A program made the position numbers and the translations under genes. Under the pieces are notes generated by a model, which was not told where the DNA came from, searched no databases, and was given only the letters and a program-made list of their open reading frames with translations. Source: CAMEON01 sp964463245 (lineage in GTDB: Bacteria; Bacillota; Clostridia; Oscillospirales; CAG-272). Taken from it: 57,454 nt of DNA. Numbering within the stretch: the stretch's first letter is position 1; the number at the start of each line of letters is the position of its first letter. The stretch is taken from contig CAYXBU010000003.1 in the NCBI GenBank assembly GCA_964463245.1, positions 1 to 57,454 on the forward strand, in the 5' to 3' direction. This document shows positions 8,242-16,106 of the stretch, one piece after another.

Positions 8242-9762
8242 GTGTCCGAGGTCGTGGAACCGCATTGCTATATTGCCATAGACTTGAAGTCCTTCTACGC
8301 CTCGGTGGAGTGTCGGGAGCGGGGGCTTGACCCGCTGGACACCAATCTGGTGGTAGCCGATGAGAGCCGCACCGATAAGACCATTTGTCTTGCCGTGACC
8401 CCCTCCCTCAAGCGGCACGGCATACCCGGGCGATGCCGCCTGTTTGAGCTGAAGCAACGGGTAGCCGAGGTCAATGCCGAGCGAAAGAGCCGCGCCCCGG
8501 GGCGGCGATCGGTCGGCTCCTCCATCTCCATGGCCGCGCTGGATGCCGATCCCGCTCTGTCTGTTGACTACCTCATCGCACCGCCCCGCATGGCCTACTA
8601 CATGGAGTACAGTACCCGCATCTACCAGGTGTATATGAAGTATATCTCCCCCGAGGACATCGTGGTGTACTCCATCGACGAGGTGTTCATGGATGTGACG
8701 AGATACCTGCACACCTATGGTCTCTCCCCCCGCGAGCTGGCCATGAAGATCATTCTGGATGTGCTGGAGACCACCGGCATCACCGCGACCGCCGGTATCG
8801 GCACCAACCTGTTCTTGTGCAAGGTGGCGATGGACATCGTCGCCAAGCATATCCCGCCCGACCAGAACGGTGTACGCATCGCCGAACTGGATGAGCAACG
8901 CTTTCGGCGGGAGCTGTGGGAGCACCGTCCTCTGACCGACTTCTGGCGGATCGGTCCCGGGTACGCCCGACGGCTGGAAGCGCACGGAATGTACACGACG
9001 GGGGACGTAGCACGGTGCTCGGTGTACAACGAGGAGCTTTTGTACAAGCTGTTCGGCAAGAATGCGGAGCTGCTCATCGACCACGCATGGGGCTGGGAGC
9101 CCTGCACCATCGAGGCCATCAAGGCCTACCGCCCCGCCACCAACAGCCAGAGCTCCGGACAAGTCCTGCACTGCCCCTACGAGGCCGCCAAGGCGCGGCT
9201 GGTCATGCGGGAGATGACGGATCTGCTGGTGCTGGAGCTGGTGGACAAGGGGTTGGTCACGAATCAGATGACCATCACGGTCGGGTATGACGTGGAGAAT
9301 CTCAACGACCCGGAGCGGCGCAAGAAGTACCACGGAGCCGTCATTCGGGATCGCTACGGCCGATCCATCCCCAAGTACGCGCACGGAACCGTACATCTGG
9401 AGAGCTACACCTCCTCCACCAAACGGATCTTAGCCGCCGTCACGGAGCTGTTTGACCGTGTCGTGGATCCTGACCTGCTCGTCCGCAGGCTCAATGTGAC
9501 CGCCTGTGAGCTGGTCGCGGAGGAGAACGCCCCTCGGACGGATGCCACCCCGGAGCAGATGGATATGTTCACCGATTACACCGCCGCCGATGCCGCCCGT
9601 GCCGCCGCGCAGGAGGCCGAGACGCGGGAACGCCGCCTGCAAAAGGCCACGCTGGCCATCAAGAAAAAGTACGGAAAGAATGCCATCTTCCGCGGCATGA
9701 ACCTGGAGGAAGGCGCGACCGCCCGCGACCGAAACCGCCAGATCGGCGGGCATAAGGCTTGA
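8242..9762 (+). CDS. Y-family DNA polymerase (UmuC/DinB-like, translesion)
   Basis: A 506-aa error-prone polymerase. The N-terminal CYIAIDLKSFYASVE carries the first catalytic Asp and the steric-gate region, and YSIDEVFMDV carries the catalytic Asp-Glu pair. A fingers/thumb region follows (TAGIGTNLFLCKVAMDIVAKH) and then the little-finger domain. The C-terminus is extended and ends in a basic segment after KKYGKNAIFRGMNLEEGAT, typical of the Firmicutes UmuC/UvrX branch. No ATG precedes the conserved start; it must begin at GTG 8242 or GTG 8254, both close to AGAGGGGAGG. These polymerases are often paired with a YolD-like protein, found here two genes downstream. Confidence 0.93.
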   Translation: MSEVVEPHCYIAIDLKSFYASVECRERGLDPLDTNLVVADESRTDKTICLAVTPSLKRHGIPGRCRLFELKQRVAEVNAERKSRAPGRRSVGSSISMAALDADPALSVDYLIAPPRMAYYMEYSTRIYQVYMKYISPEDIVVYSIDEVFMDVTRYLHTYGLSPRELAMKIILDVLETTGITATAGIGTNLFLCKVAMDIVAKHIPPDQNGVRIAELDEQRFRRELWEHRPLTDFWRIGPGYARRLEAHGMYTTGDVARCSVYNEELLYKLFGKNAELLIDHAWGWEPCTIEAIKAYRPATNSQSSGQVLHCPYEAAKARLVMREMTDLLVLELVDKGLVTNQMTITVGYDVENLNDPERRKKYHGAVIRDRYGRSIPKYAHGTVHLESYTSSTKRILAAVTELFDRVVDPDLLVRRLNVTACELVAEENAPRTDATPEQMDMFTDYTAADAARAAAQEAETRERRLQKATLAIKKKYGKNAIFRGMNLEEGATARDRNRQIGGHKA

Positions 9763-9805
9763 TACAGACCCCCGGAAAAGCATAAAGCAAAGAAGGTGCT
9801 TGTAT

Positions 9806-10672
9806 ATGTGGCTCATCGCCGCGATCCTCTCTGCCGTATTTGCCGGGCTGACCGCCATTCTGGCCAAGTGCGGCATCAAAAAGACCGACTCGGATGTTGC
9901 GACCGCCCTACGCACGGTGGTCGTCCTGCTGTTCTCCTGGATCATGGTGTTCATCGTCGGCTCAGCCGGAGAGCTTACCTCCATCTCGCCTCGGTCGCTC
10001 TGCTTCCTGATCCTCTCAGGTCTTGCAACAGGTGCCTCCTGGATGTGCTACTTCAAGGCACTCTCGATCGGGGATGTCAACAAGGTTGTGCCCATTGACA
10101 AATCCAGCACGGTGCTGACGGTACTTTTGGCGATCTTCGTCTTTCGCGAGACCCACCACCTCGTCCTTCGCCTGGTCTGCACCGCCTTGATCGGGATCGG
10201 GGTGCTCCTGATGGTGGAACGGCGGGACGGGGCGCAGGGCGCGACTAGGCAACGCTATATCGGCTACGCCATCGCCTCGGCCGTCTTCGCCGCGCTGACC
10301 TCCATTCTCGCCAAGGTCGGCATCAGCGGAGTGGAGTCTAATCTGGGCACCGCCATCCGCACCGCCGTCGTGCTGGTCATGGCGTGGGTGATGGTCTTCG
10401 CCAAGGGGAAGCAGTCCCGCCTGTGCGCCCCGGACGGACGGGAGCTGGTCTTTATCGGGCTTTCCGGGCTGGCGACCGGTGCATCCTGGCTCTGCTACTA
10501 CTACGCCATCCAGAACGGTGCCGTGAGCGTGGTGGTGCCCATCGACAAGCTGAGCCTGCTCATCACAGTCGCCTTCTCCTACTTCGTATTCAAGGAAAAG
10601 CTGAGCCGCAAGGCACTCATCGGCTTGACCTGCATGACGGTCGGCACGGTGGCCATGGCGGTCTGGGCATGA
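9806..10672 (+). CDS. EamA/DMT-family transporter
   Basis: A 288-aa membrane protein with ten predicted helices in two homologous EamA halves. The second half visibly repeats the first: FAGLTAILAKCGI against FAALTSILAKVGI, and LSGLATGASWMCYFKALSIGDVNKVVPIDK against a matching SGLATGASWLCYYYAIQNG stretch. The family exports amino acids, nucleobases or other metabolites. An in-frame TTG at 9800 is possible, but ATG 9806 is better spaced from AGAAGGTG. It sits between the Y-family polymerase and the YolD-like gene on the same strand. The substrate is unknown. Confidence 0.9.
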   Translation: MWLIAAILSAVFAGLTAILAKCGIKKTDSDVATALRTVVVLLFSWIMVFIVGSAGELTSISPRSLCFLILSGLATGASWMCYFKALSIGDVNKVVPIDKSSTVLTVLLAIFVFRETHHLVLRLVCTALIGIGVLLMVERRDGAQGATRQRYIGYAIASAVFAALTSILAKVGISGVESNLGTAIRTAVVLVMAWVMVFAKGKQSRLCAPDGRELVFIGLSGLATGASWLCYYYAIQNGAVSVVVPIDKLSLLITVAFSYFVFKEKLSRKALIGLTCMTVGTVAMAVWA

Positions 10673-10698
10673 GCACAACGAACAGAAAGGAGCCGCAC

Positions 10699-11133
10699 AT
10701 GAAGCAGGATCATCCATACGCCGACATTCTCGACCTCCCGCACCACACCTCCCCGACCCGCCCGCGGATGTCCATGGCGGATCGGGCGGCGCAATTCTCG
10801 CCCTTTGCCGCCCTGACGGGGCATGACGACGCTATTCGGGAGACAGCGAGGCTTACCGACTCGCGGGTATTCCTGGATGCCGGCGAGGTCGCCTCGCTGG
10901 ACGAACGGCTCCGACACATTGCCACGCACCCGGAGGATGCCCCCGAGGTCAGCATCACCTACTTCCAGCCGGACGGGCGCAAGGCCGGCGGTGCCTACCG
11001 CACGGTCACGGGGGCGGTGGAGGAGATAGACGAATATGCGCGGCTGGTGCTACTTGCCGACAAGACCTCCGTCCCCATTGACGATATTCTGGACATCCGG
11101 ATCCAATGCGACACGGCGGAGGATCAGTCCTAA
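10699..11133 (+). CDS. YolD-like family protein
   Basis: A 144-aa soluble protein. The segment YADILDLPHHTSPTRPRMSM followed by DRAAQFSPFAALTGHDDAI is the recognisable N-terminal signature of Firmicutes YolD-like proteins. The C-terminal half (EVSITYFQPD, GAVEEIDEYARLVLL, IDDILDIR) matches the WYL/YolD beta-rich part. YolD proteins are encoded next to UmuC-type polymerases and are thought to act like UmuD-type partners; the biochemical role remains unproven. ATG with AGAAAGGAG upstream. Here an EamA gene separates it from the polymerase. A terminator follows immediately. Confidence 0.85.
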   Translation: MKQDHPYADILDLPHHTSPTRPRMSMADRAAQFSPFAALTGHDDAIRETARLTDSRVFLDAGEVASLDERLRHIATHPEDAPEVSITYFQPDGRKAGGAYRTVTGAVEEIDEYARLVLLADKTSVPIDDILDIRIQCDTAEDQS

Positions 11134-11140
11134 CGAGAAA

Positions 11141-11190
11141 GAATATCCCCACCATACAAGGAAAGCATTCTTTGCATGGCGGGGATATTC
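11141..11190. terminator. Bidirectional terminator between convergent genes
   Basis: GAATATCCCCACCAT (11141-11155) pairs with ATGGCGGGGATATTC (11176-11190) with one mismatch. The hairpin fills the gap between the YolD-like gene and the convergent PLP-enzyme gene and is followed by a T-rich TCATTCCTT on the plus strand. Confidence 0.75.
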
Positions 11191-12537
11191 TCATTCCTTG
11201 ACAACGGCTATCTCGCGGATGCCGTAGTGCTCGAACAGGCAGAGGTGCTCTTCCCGTATGACCTCGCCCGAAACGGCGATGGGGATAGCGGGGGGGCAGC
11301 TGACGGTCGGGGTCGCGCAGACCCGCCCGACCGCCTTGGCGATCGGCAAGCGTTCAAACGGGGCAAATATCGCCTCCCGCACCGTCATGACCGATTCTGT
11401 CATGGGGAGACGGCAGGAAAAGAGCGAGGTCGGCGGCGCGGGACAGTTGCCCAGCGCACAGGCCAGCCCCTCCAGCTCGCGGGGGGTGGTCCCAACCGAG
11501 GGCATCATCACCAGGTGCTCGCGGTCGGCATACTCGCAGACATAGCCCGCCCGGCGTAGCCCGTCCGCGATCTGCTCGCCGTTCGGCACGGCGGGAGCCC
11601 GCAGGGTCAGCTTGAGCGGCTCGGACGGCTCGACCATCCAGCCATGCTGCCCCAGGGTCTGCCGCACCTCCTCCAGCTGCCGTATGCGCTCGGCTAATTG
11701 CTCCCGATAGCCCTCGGCCAGTGCCGCGTTGCACAGGTCAAGGGAGGTTAAAAGCAGGAAAGAGGGGCTGGTCGAGCCGTACAGAGCCATCGCCTCGCGG
11801 GCACCTGCCGCAAAGGCGGGCGGAGCGTTCCGCGAGATGTGGAGGTAGGCCGTCCCGGTCAGGGCGGGGAGGGTCTTGTGTGCCGAATCACAGCACAGAT
11901 CGGCTCCCGCCGTCAGGGGGTGCAGGTCGGTCGGCAGGAAGCGTAGGTAGGCTCCGTGGGCGTTGTCCACCAGCAACGGCACCCCCGCCGCGTGGCAGAC
12001 ATCGGCGATCTCTCGAATGGGAAGGAGGTTCCCGAGGTAATCCGGCGAGGTCAGGTACACCGCCGCAGGTCGCGTAGGAGCCGCACACAATGCCGCATCC
12101 ACATCGGCGGCTGTCAGGCGACAGCTGCACAGCGACGAGGGGACGGCGGGCATCAGCCACTTCACATCCAGATCGGTCAGAGCAAGCCCGTAGAGAAAGG
12201 TCTTGTGGGCATTGCGGGCGGCCAGCACATAGGGGCGGGAGGAGCTTCCCTGCCCCGCCCGCGCCTGTACCGCCACCATGTGCAGCATGGCGCGGATGCA
12301 TTGGCTGGAGCCCTCGGTCGAGTACAGCGTCCGCCCACTGCCGAACAGCGCGGTGGCATTGTTCTCGCTCTCCCGAATGATGCCGCATGGAGCGTATAGC
12401 TCGTCGGCACCGGGGATCTCGGTGATGTCCCACGGCTCACAGCCCAACAGTCCCTGCCCCTTGTGCCCCGGCATATGCAGACGCACGGGGTCGCTCTCTG
12501 CGTATTTCCGAACAAAATCCGCGATGGGAGTAGTCAT
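11191..12537 (-). CDS. Orn/Lys/Arg decarboxylase-family PLP enzyme
   Basis: A 448-aa fold-type I PLP enzyme of the Orn/Lys/Arg decarboxylase group. Signatures are LHMPGHKGQG near the N-terminus, the SEGSSQ cofactor loop, LLVDNAHGAYLRF with the PLP-ring Asp, and the Schiff-base lysine in SAHKTLPALTG. The short form lacks the N-terminal wing domain of large inducible decarboxylases, as in SpeA/YaaO-type Gram-positive enzymes. It starts one base after the scfB stop codon, so it is almost certainly translated from the SCIFF operon. Whether it makes a polyamine precursor or acts in the SCIFF pathway cannot be decided from sequence. Confidence 0.85.
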   Translation of the reverse strand: MTTPIADFVRKYAESDPVRLHMPGHKGQGLLGCEPWDITEIPGADELYAPCGIIRESENNATALFGSGRTLYSTEGSSQCIRAMLHMVAVQARAGQGSSSRPYVLAARNAHKTFLYGLALTDLDVKWLMPAVPSSLCSCRLTAADVDAALCAAPTRPAAVYLTSPDYLGNLLPIREIADVCHAAGVPLLVDNAHGAYLRFLPTDLHPLTAGADLCCDSAHKTLPALTGTAYLHISRNAPPAFAAGAREAMALYGSTSPSFLLLTSLDLCNAALAEGYREQLAERIRQLEEVRQTLGQHGWMVEPSEPLKLTLRAPAVPNGEQIADGLRRAGYVCEYADREHLVMMPSVGTTPRELEGLACALGNCPAPPTSLFSCRLPMTESVMTVREAIFAPFERLPIAKAVGRVCATPTVSCPPAIPIAVSGEVIREEHLCLFEHYGIREIAVVKE

Positions 12538-12538
12538 A

Positions 12539-13939
12539 TCATTCTGCCGCGGCGTTCTCGGCGTCCTCAGCTTCCGCGACCTTCAGCATGATGGCGCACT
12601 CGATACGCTTGCGGAACAGCTCACAGCCCGGCTTGTAGATGCCCCGAATGGAACCGGAGGCGTGGTAGGCATTCGCGGCACAGCCGCCCGAGCAGTACAG
12701 TTTCGCCCAGCAATCGGCACACTCCGGGCGGGCGTAGGCATTGCAGGCGCGGAAATCCTCCCGCAGGGCATGGTTGGTCACGCCGTCCCATATGTTCCCC
12801 AGCTTGTAGGACTCCTCGCCCACGAACTGGTGACAGGGGTACAGGTCGCCCCACGGAGTGACCGCCATGTACTCGGTGCCCGACCCGCACCCCGATATGC
12901 GCTTGTAGATGCAGGGGCCGGCCGTCAGGTCGATCATGTAGTGGTAGAAGGTGATACCACGTCCCTCGCGCTCGCGGCGAAGCATCTCGGTGGCTAACAG
13001 CTCATACTGCTCCTTGACTACCTCAATGTCCTCGGGGGTCAGTGCCATAGGGTCATCCGGAGCCGACACGACCGGTTCCATGCTCAGCTCGGTAAAGCCG
13101 AGGTCGGCCATATGCAGGACATCCTTGGTAAAGTCGGGGTTGCGGTGGGTGAAGGTGCCCCGCATATAGTAGCCCTTGCCGCCCCGCGCCGCCACCAGCT
13201 TTTGAAATTTGGGGACGATGCGGTCATAGCTGCCGTGCCCCGCGTAGTCCACGCGGGTAGCATCGTGGATCTCCCGCCGCCCGTCCAGGCTCAGCACGAC
13301 GTTGCTCATCTCGCGGTTGCAGAAGTCGATCACCTCGTCGTCGATGAGCACACCGTTGGTGGTCAAGGTGAAGCGGAAGTTCTTGCCCTTCTCCTTCTCC
13401 ACCGAGCGGGCGTAGGCCACGATGTCCTTGACCACCTGCCAGTTCATCAGCGGTTCGCCGCCGAAGAAGTCCACCTCCAGATTGTGCCGCGTGCCGGAGT
13501 TCTCGATCAGGAAATCAATGGCACGCTTGCCGACATCAAGGCTCATGAGGGCGCGCTCGCCGTGGTATTTTCCTTGGCTGGCAAAGCAATAGGAGCAGTT
13601 GAGGTTGCAGGTGTGTGCAACGTGCAGGCAGAGAGCCTTGATGACGTTCCCGGACTTCTCCTTGAACCGCCCCGCCATGTCAGCATAGGTGTCGGGGGTA
13701 AAGAGCTGACCCGAGGTCTCCAGTGCCTCGATGTCCTCGGCACATTGGCACAGCTCCTCGCGGGTCACGTCGGGGCGATCCGCATACTTCTCGGCCAGCT
13801 GTTGGATCAAGGTCTCCCGCTCGGTAGTCTTCCAGCCCTCGATCATGTCATAGGCTACCTCGTCCACCGCGTGGACAGCACCGGAGCAGGTGTCCAGCAC
13901 GATATTGTAGCCGTTCAATTTATATTGGTGCAGCATCAT
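12539..13939 (-). CDS. scfB: SCIFF peptide radical SAM maturase (thioether-forming, SPASM domain)
   Basis: A 466-aa radical SAM enzyme. The start MLHQYKLNGYNIVLDTCSGAV opens a RiPP-recognition region typical of SCIFF maturases. The CNLNCSYC motif (Cys111, 115, 118) binds the SAM [4Fe-4S] cluster, followed by VDFFGGEPLMNW. The C-terminal Cys-rich SPASM region (CGSGTEYMAVTPWGDLYPCHQ, ECADCWAKLYCSGGC) binds auxiliary clusters. Characterised relatives link a Cys sulfur to a Thr in the SCIFF precursor. The frame extends 21 codons upstream through the terminator region, but AGGAAGG precedes the ATG pair at 13939/13936. Its peptide substrate is encoded just upstream. Confidence 0.96.
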   Translation of the reverse strand: MMLHQYKLNGYNIVLDTCSGAVHAVDEVAYDMIEGWKTTERETLIQQLAEKYADRPDVTREELCQCAEDIEALETSGQLFTPDTYADMAGRFKEKSGNVIKALCLHVAHTCNLNCSYCFASQGKYHGERALMSLDVGKRAIDFLIENSGTRHNLEVDFFGGEPLMNWQVVKDIVAYARSVEKEKGKNFRFTLTTNGVLIDDEVIDFCNREMSNVVLSLDGRREIHDATRVDYAGHGSYDRIVPKFQKLVAARGGKGYYMRGTFTHRNPDFTKDVLHMADLGFTELSMEPVVSAPDDPMALTPEDIEVVKEQYELLATEMLRREREGRGITFYHYMIDLTAGPCIYKRISGCGSGTEYMAVTPWGDLYPCHQFVGEESYKLGNIWDGVTNHALREDFRACNAYARPECADCWAKLYCSGGCAANAYHASGSIRGIYKPGCELFRKRIECAIMLKVAEAEDAENAAAE

Positions 13940-14000
13940 GAAACCTTCCTTTCTCCTCTTTCGGCGACGGCGAGTCCTGCCCGCCGTGCAATGCCTCGCC

Positions 14001-14030
14001 AAAAAAATGCCGCCCGCCGGGCGGCATTTT
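14001..14030 (-). terminator. Perfect intrinsic terminator between scfA and scfB
   Basis: On the minus strand a perfect 12-bp stem (AAAATGCCGCCC / GGGCGGCATTTT) with a 3-base loop is followed by seven Ts. It lies 11 bases after the scfA stop and 61 bases before scfB. It should set a high peptide-to-enzyme ratio, with scfB reached by read-through. Confidence 0.88.
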
Positions 14031-14041
14031 CTCGGAACTGA

Positions 14042-14200
14042 TCAGTTCTTCTTGTCAGCGTTCTTGTTCTCGCAGGACTGGTTGGCAACGCCACAGCTGG
14101 TCTTGCAAGCAGACTGGCAGGAGGTCTGGCATTCGCCGCAACCGCCGTTCTTTGCGCTCCGGCAGAGGTTCCGCGTTTCGAGAGTCTTGATTCTTTTCAT
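14042..14200 (-). CDS. scfA: SCIFF RiPP precursor peptide (variant, seven Cys)
   Basis: A 52-aa peptide beginning MKRIKTLETRNL and containing GGCGECQTSCQSACKTSC, the hallmark of Six-Cysteines-in-Forty-Five peptides. Cysteines are at 13, 21, 24, 28, 32, 36 and 43. The usual six are all present, and Cys13 is extra. The residue after Cys36 is Gly37, where the CteA/TteA peptides carry the Thr37 thioether acceptor. The tail ENKNADKKN is a little longer than usual. The start is set by GGAG upstream and the invariant first residues; the longer open frame upstream runs into the promoter. Function of SCIFF peptides is still unknown; near universality in Clostridia suggests housekeeping rather than antibiosis. 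Confidence 0.95.
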   Translation of the reverse strand: MKRIKTLETRNLCRSAKNGGCGECQTSCQSACKTSCGVANQSCENKNADKKN

Positions 14201-14249
14201 GATCTTATATCTCCGTTTCATTGAGTGTTGGATGCGATCCGATGCTCCT

Positions 14250-14278
14250 ATTATAGCACATATTTTGCCGTATGTCAA
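14250..14278 (-). promoter_or_regulatory. Perfect sigma-A promoter of scfA
   Basis: On the minus strand TTGACA (14278-14273) and TATAAT (14255-14250) are spaced 17 bases. The predicted leader is only about 45 bases. This is the strongest possible consensus and implies high constitutive transcription. Confidence 0.92.
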
Positions 14279-14446
14279 TAGCGAATTTGGACAAAGGCAG
14301 AGTAACAGCGTTTACTTTATTTCGTGCCCGGCGGGATTTTCACCACAGACCCACGATCCTTCCGGCACGATCCACACAGGCTCGGAAGCGTTCCTCATCC
14401 CGAACCGAGTCAAACCATTCACAGCCGTGAGGCGCGGTCAATGAAA

Positions 14447-14490
14447 ACGGCGGTGCGCCTCCCGTCAAGGGGGAGTGCGGTCACCGCCGT
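14447..14490 (-). terminator. Terminator hairpin downstream of rubredoxin
   Basis: ACGGCGGTG pairs with CACCGCCGT, with an inner CTCCC/GGGAG stem, followed on the minus strand by TTTTC. It lies about 45 bases past the rubredoxin stop. The gene-free stretch 14201-14533 otherwise holds only the scfA promoter (14250-14278); I see nothing else between 14279 and 14446. Confidence 0.7.
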
Positions 14491-14533
14491 CGATCTGTTT
14501 TCTTAGGGGGAGAGCCGCTCGGTGCCGAGGCAC

Positions 14534-14722
14534 TCAGGCATTCTCTCCGGAATTGTCATCCGAGGACACTTGATCAAAGTCCTCCTTCGATGCGCCGCAC
14601 AGCGGGCAGACCCAATCGGCGGGAAGGTCCTCAAAATCCGTTCCCTCCGGTATACCGTTCTCGGGGTCACCGACCTCCGCATGATACTCATAGCCACACA
14701 ACTCACAAGCATATACGCTCAT
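14534..14722 (-). CDS. Rubredoxin with acidic C-terminal tail
   Basis: A 62-aa electron carrier. Two CxxC knuckles, YACELCGYEY and WVCPLCGASK, bind one Fe by four Cys. Spacing and the aromatic core (Tyr4, Tyr11, Trp37) are those of classical clostridial rubredoxin (about 53 aa). About nine extra acidic/polar residues follow the usual end (SSDDNSGENA). Cytoplasmic; partners in anaerobes include rubrerythrin and superoxide reductase, neither seen nearby. Start ATG with AAGGGAGGGA upstream and its own consensus promoter. Confidence 0.95.
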   Translation of the reverse strand: MSVYACELCGYEYHAEVGDPENGIPEGTDFEDLPADWVCPLCGASKEDFDQVSSDDNSGENA

Positions 14723-14778
14723 TTCCTATCCCTCCCTTCGCATCGCATCTTCTCGCACGTTCGAACGAGCCGCCCTAT

Positions 14779-14807
14779 ATCATATAACAAGTTAGGGCAC
14801 TTGTCAA
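14779..14807 (-). promoter_or_regulatory. Sigma-A promoter of rubredoxin
   Basis: On the minus strand TTGACA (14807-14802) and TATGAT (14784-14779) are separated by 17 bases. The -35 overlaps the last codons of the upstream NamZ-like gene, so rubredoxin is probably independently expressed. Confidence 0.88.
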
Positions 14808-16000
14808 GGGGTTTCCGCGCTTTGTGTGAAATTTTCCCTATTGTCCGAAAGACTTTCCGGGTATAGCCTGTATTTTTCTACATTTTCACCGAAATTGCAC
14901 AGGGCTGTCTCGTTTCGGCGCAGCAACGACTCGGGGTCGTAATCATCAAAGAGCACGTCCTGCCCCACCCGCAGGGCAAGGCCGTCACGGCGCAGGGTGG
15001 TCTCGGGATATTCTTTGATGTAGCGGAGCATATACAGCACCGTGCGGAAGGGGGAATAGGACTCCCGATCCGTGACGTGAAGTTCCAGCCCGCGGCAGGT
15101 CTCCCCCGCCCCCTTATTGAACATGGGGGTAAAGCAGATCGGACGGAAGGTCACGCCCGGCAGAGCCAGCTCGCTCATGCGGTGCCAGAGGGCATTCTCA
15201 TCCAGGAAGGGTGCCCCGATCCAGTCGAACGGTCGGGTAGTTCCCCGCCCCTCGGAGATGTTGGTGGCCTCGTAGAGGCAGGTGCCGATATAGTTGAAGC
15301 AGGTGGACACCGACGGGATATTGGGCGAGGGGTTGACCCAGAGCAGGTCGGTCTCATCCATGTACATATCCCGCGCCCAGCCGCAGCATGGCAGGATATG
15401 CAGGTCACATCCGATCGACCGCTCGGTATTCACCCAAGCGGCGTATTCCCCGACCGTCAGGCCGTAGCGGGTCGGCACCGAGAACTCCCCCACGAAGGAG
15501 GAAAAGCGGCTCTCGTCCAAGATCAGACCCTCCATGCTCCGCCCGCCGATGGGGTTCGGGCGATCCAGCACCAGAAGCGGCTTCCCCGCCACACGGCAAG
15601 CCCGCATGAGTTGGGTCAGGTTGCAGAGGTAGGTATAGAAACGCGCCCCCACGTCCTGAATATCGTACACCGCGATATCCACTTCCTCCAGCAGGCTCGT
15701 CAAGGACGGGTGCCCCGCCGACCCCAAACTGTAGAGCCGCGCCCCCGTCCCGGGGTGGATGCCGCCCGTATCGCCGAACTTCCCGTCCTGAAGTGCGGAA
15801 TACAGCCCGTGCTCCGGGGAGAACAGGATCCGCAGGTCGCACCCGACCTCCCGCAGGACATCATATGTCGGGATCCCTCGCTTGTTGACACCCGAGGCGG
15901 CGGTCAGCAGGGCGACCCGCTTCCCCCGCAGGTAGTCAGACAGTTGATCCGGCTGATCGACTCCGCACAGGACGGTGTGTTTTCTCATGGATGTTGTCAT
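14804..16000 (-). CDS. namZ: DUF1343 protein, NamZ-like exo-beta-N-acetylmuramidase
   Basis: A 398-aa protein matching DUF1343 along its length: FSPEHGLYSALQDGKFGD, DIAVYDIQDVGARFYTY, LVLDRPNPIGG, and SPNIPSVSTCFNYIGTCLYEATNISEGRGTT split into shorter recognisable blocks. Bacillus NamZ of this family releases terminal MurNAc from peptidoglycan fragments. The acidic active-site region around GVDQPDQL-PEHG and NISEGRG is present. No obvious signal peptide is seen after the chosen start, unlike secreted NamZ, so it may act on imported fragments. ATG 16000 has AAAGGAAG six bases away; ATG 16006 is too close to it. A flippase gene diverges, and a NagK/MurK-type kinase lies 2.5 kb away. Confidence 0.85.
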   Translation of the reverse strand: MTTSMRKHTVLCGVDQPDQLSDYLRGKRVALLTAASGVNKRGIPTYDVLREVGCDLRILFSPEHGLYSALQDGKFGDTGGIHPGTGARLYSLGSAGHPSLTSLLEEVDIAVYDIQDVGARFYTYLCNLTQLMRACRVAGKPLLVLDRPNPIGGRSMEGLILDESRFSSFVGEFSVPTRYGLTVGEYAAWVNTERSIGCDLHILPCCGWARDMYMDETDLLWVNPSPNIPSVSTCFNYIGTCLYEATNISEGRGTTRPFDWIGAPFLDENALWHRMSELALPGVTFRPICFTPMFNKGAGETCRGLELHVTDRESYSPFRTVLYMLRYIKEYPETTLRRDGLALRVGQDVLFDDYDPESLLRRNETALCNFGENVEKYRLYPESLSDNRENFTQSAETP

Positions 16001-16106
16001 GGTCATCTTCCTTTCCGATCGGTATCGCATAGTCGCGCCGATCCTTGCATAGGGTAAAACAGGCCGCTCACGGCGGCAGATCACATCGAAATGGAGGGGG
16101 AACAGC

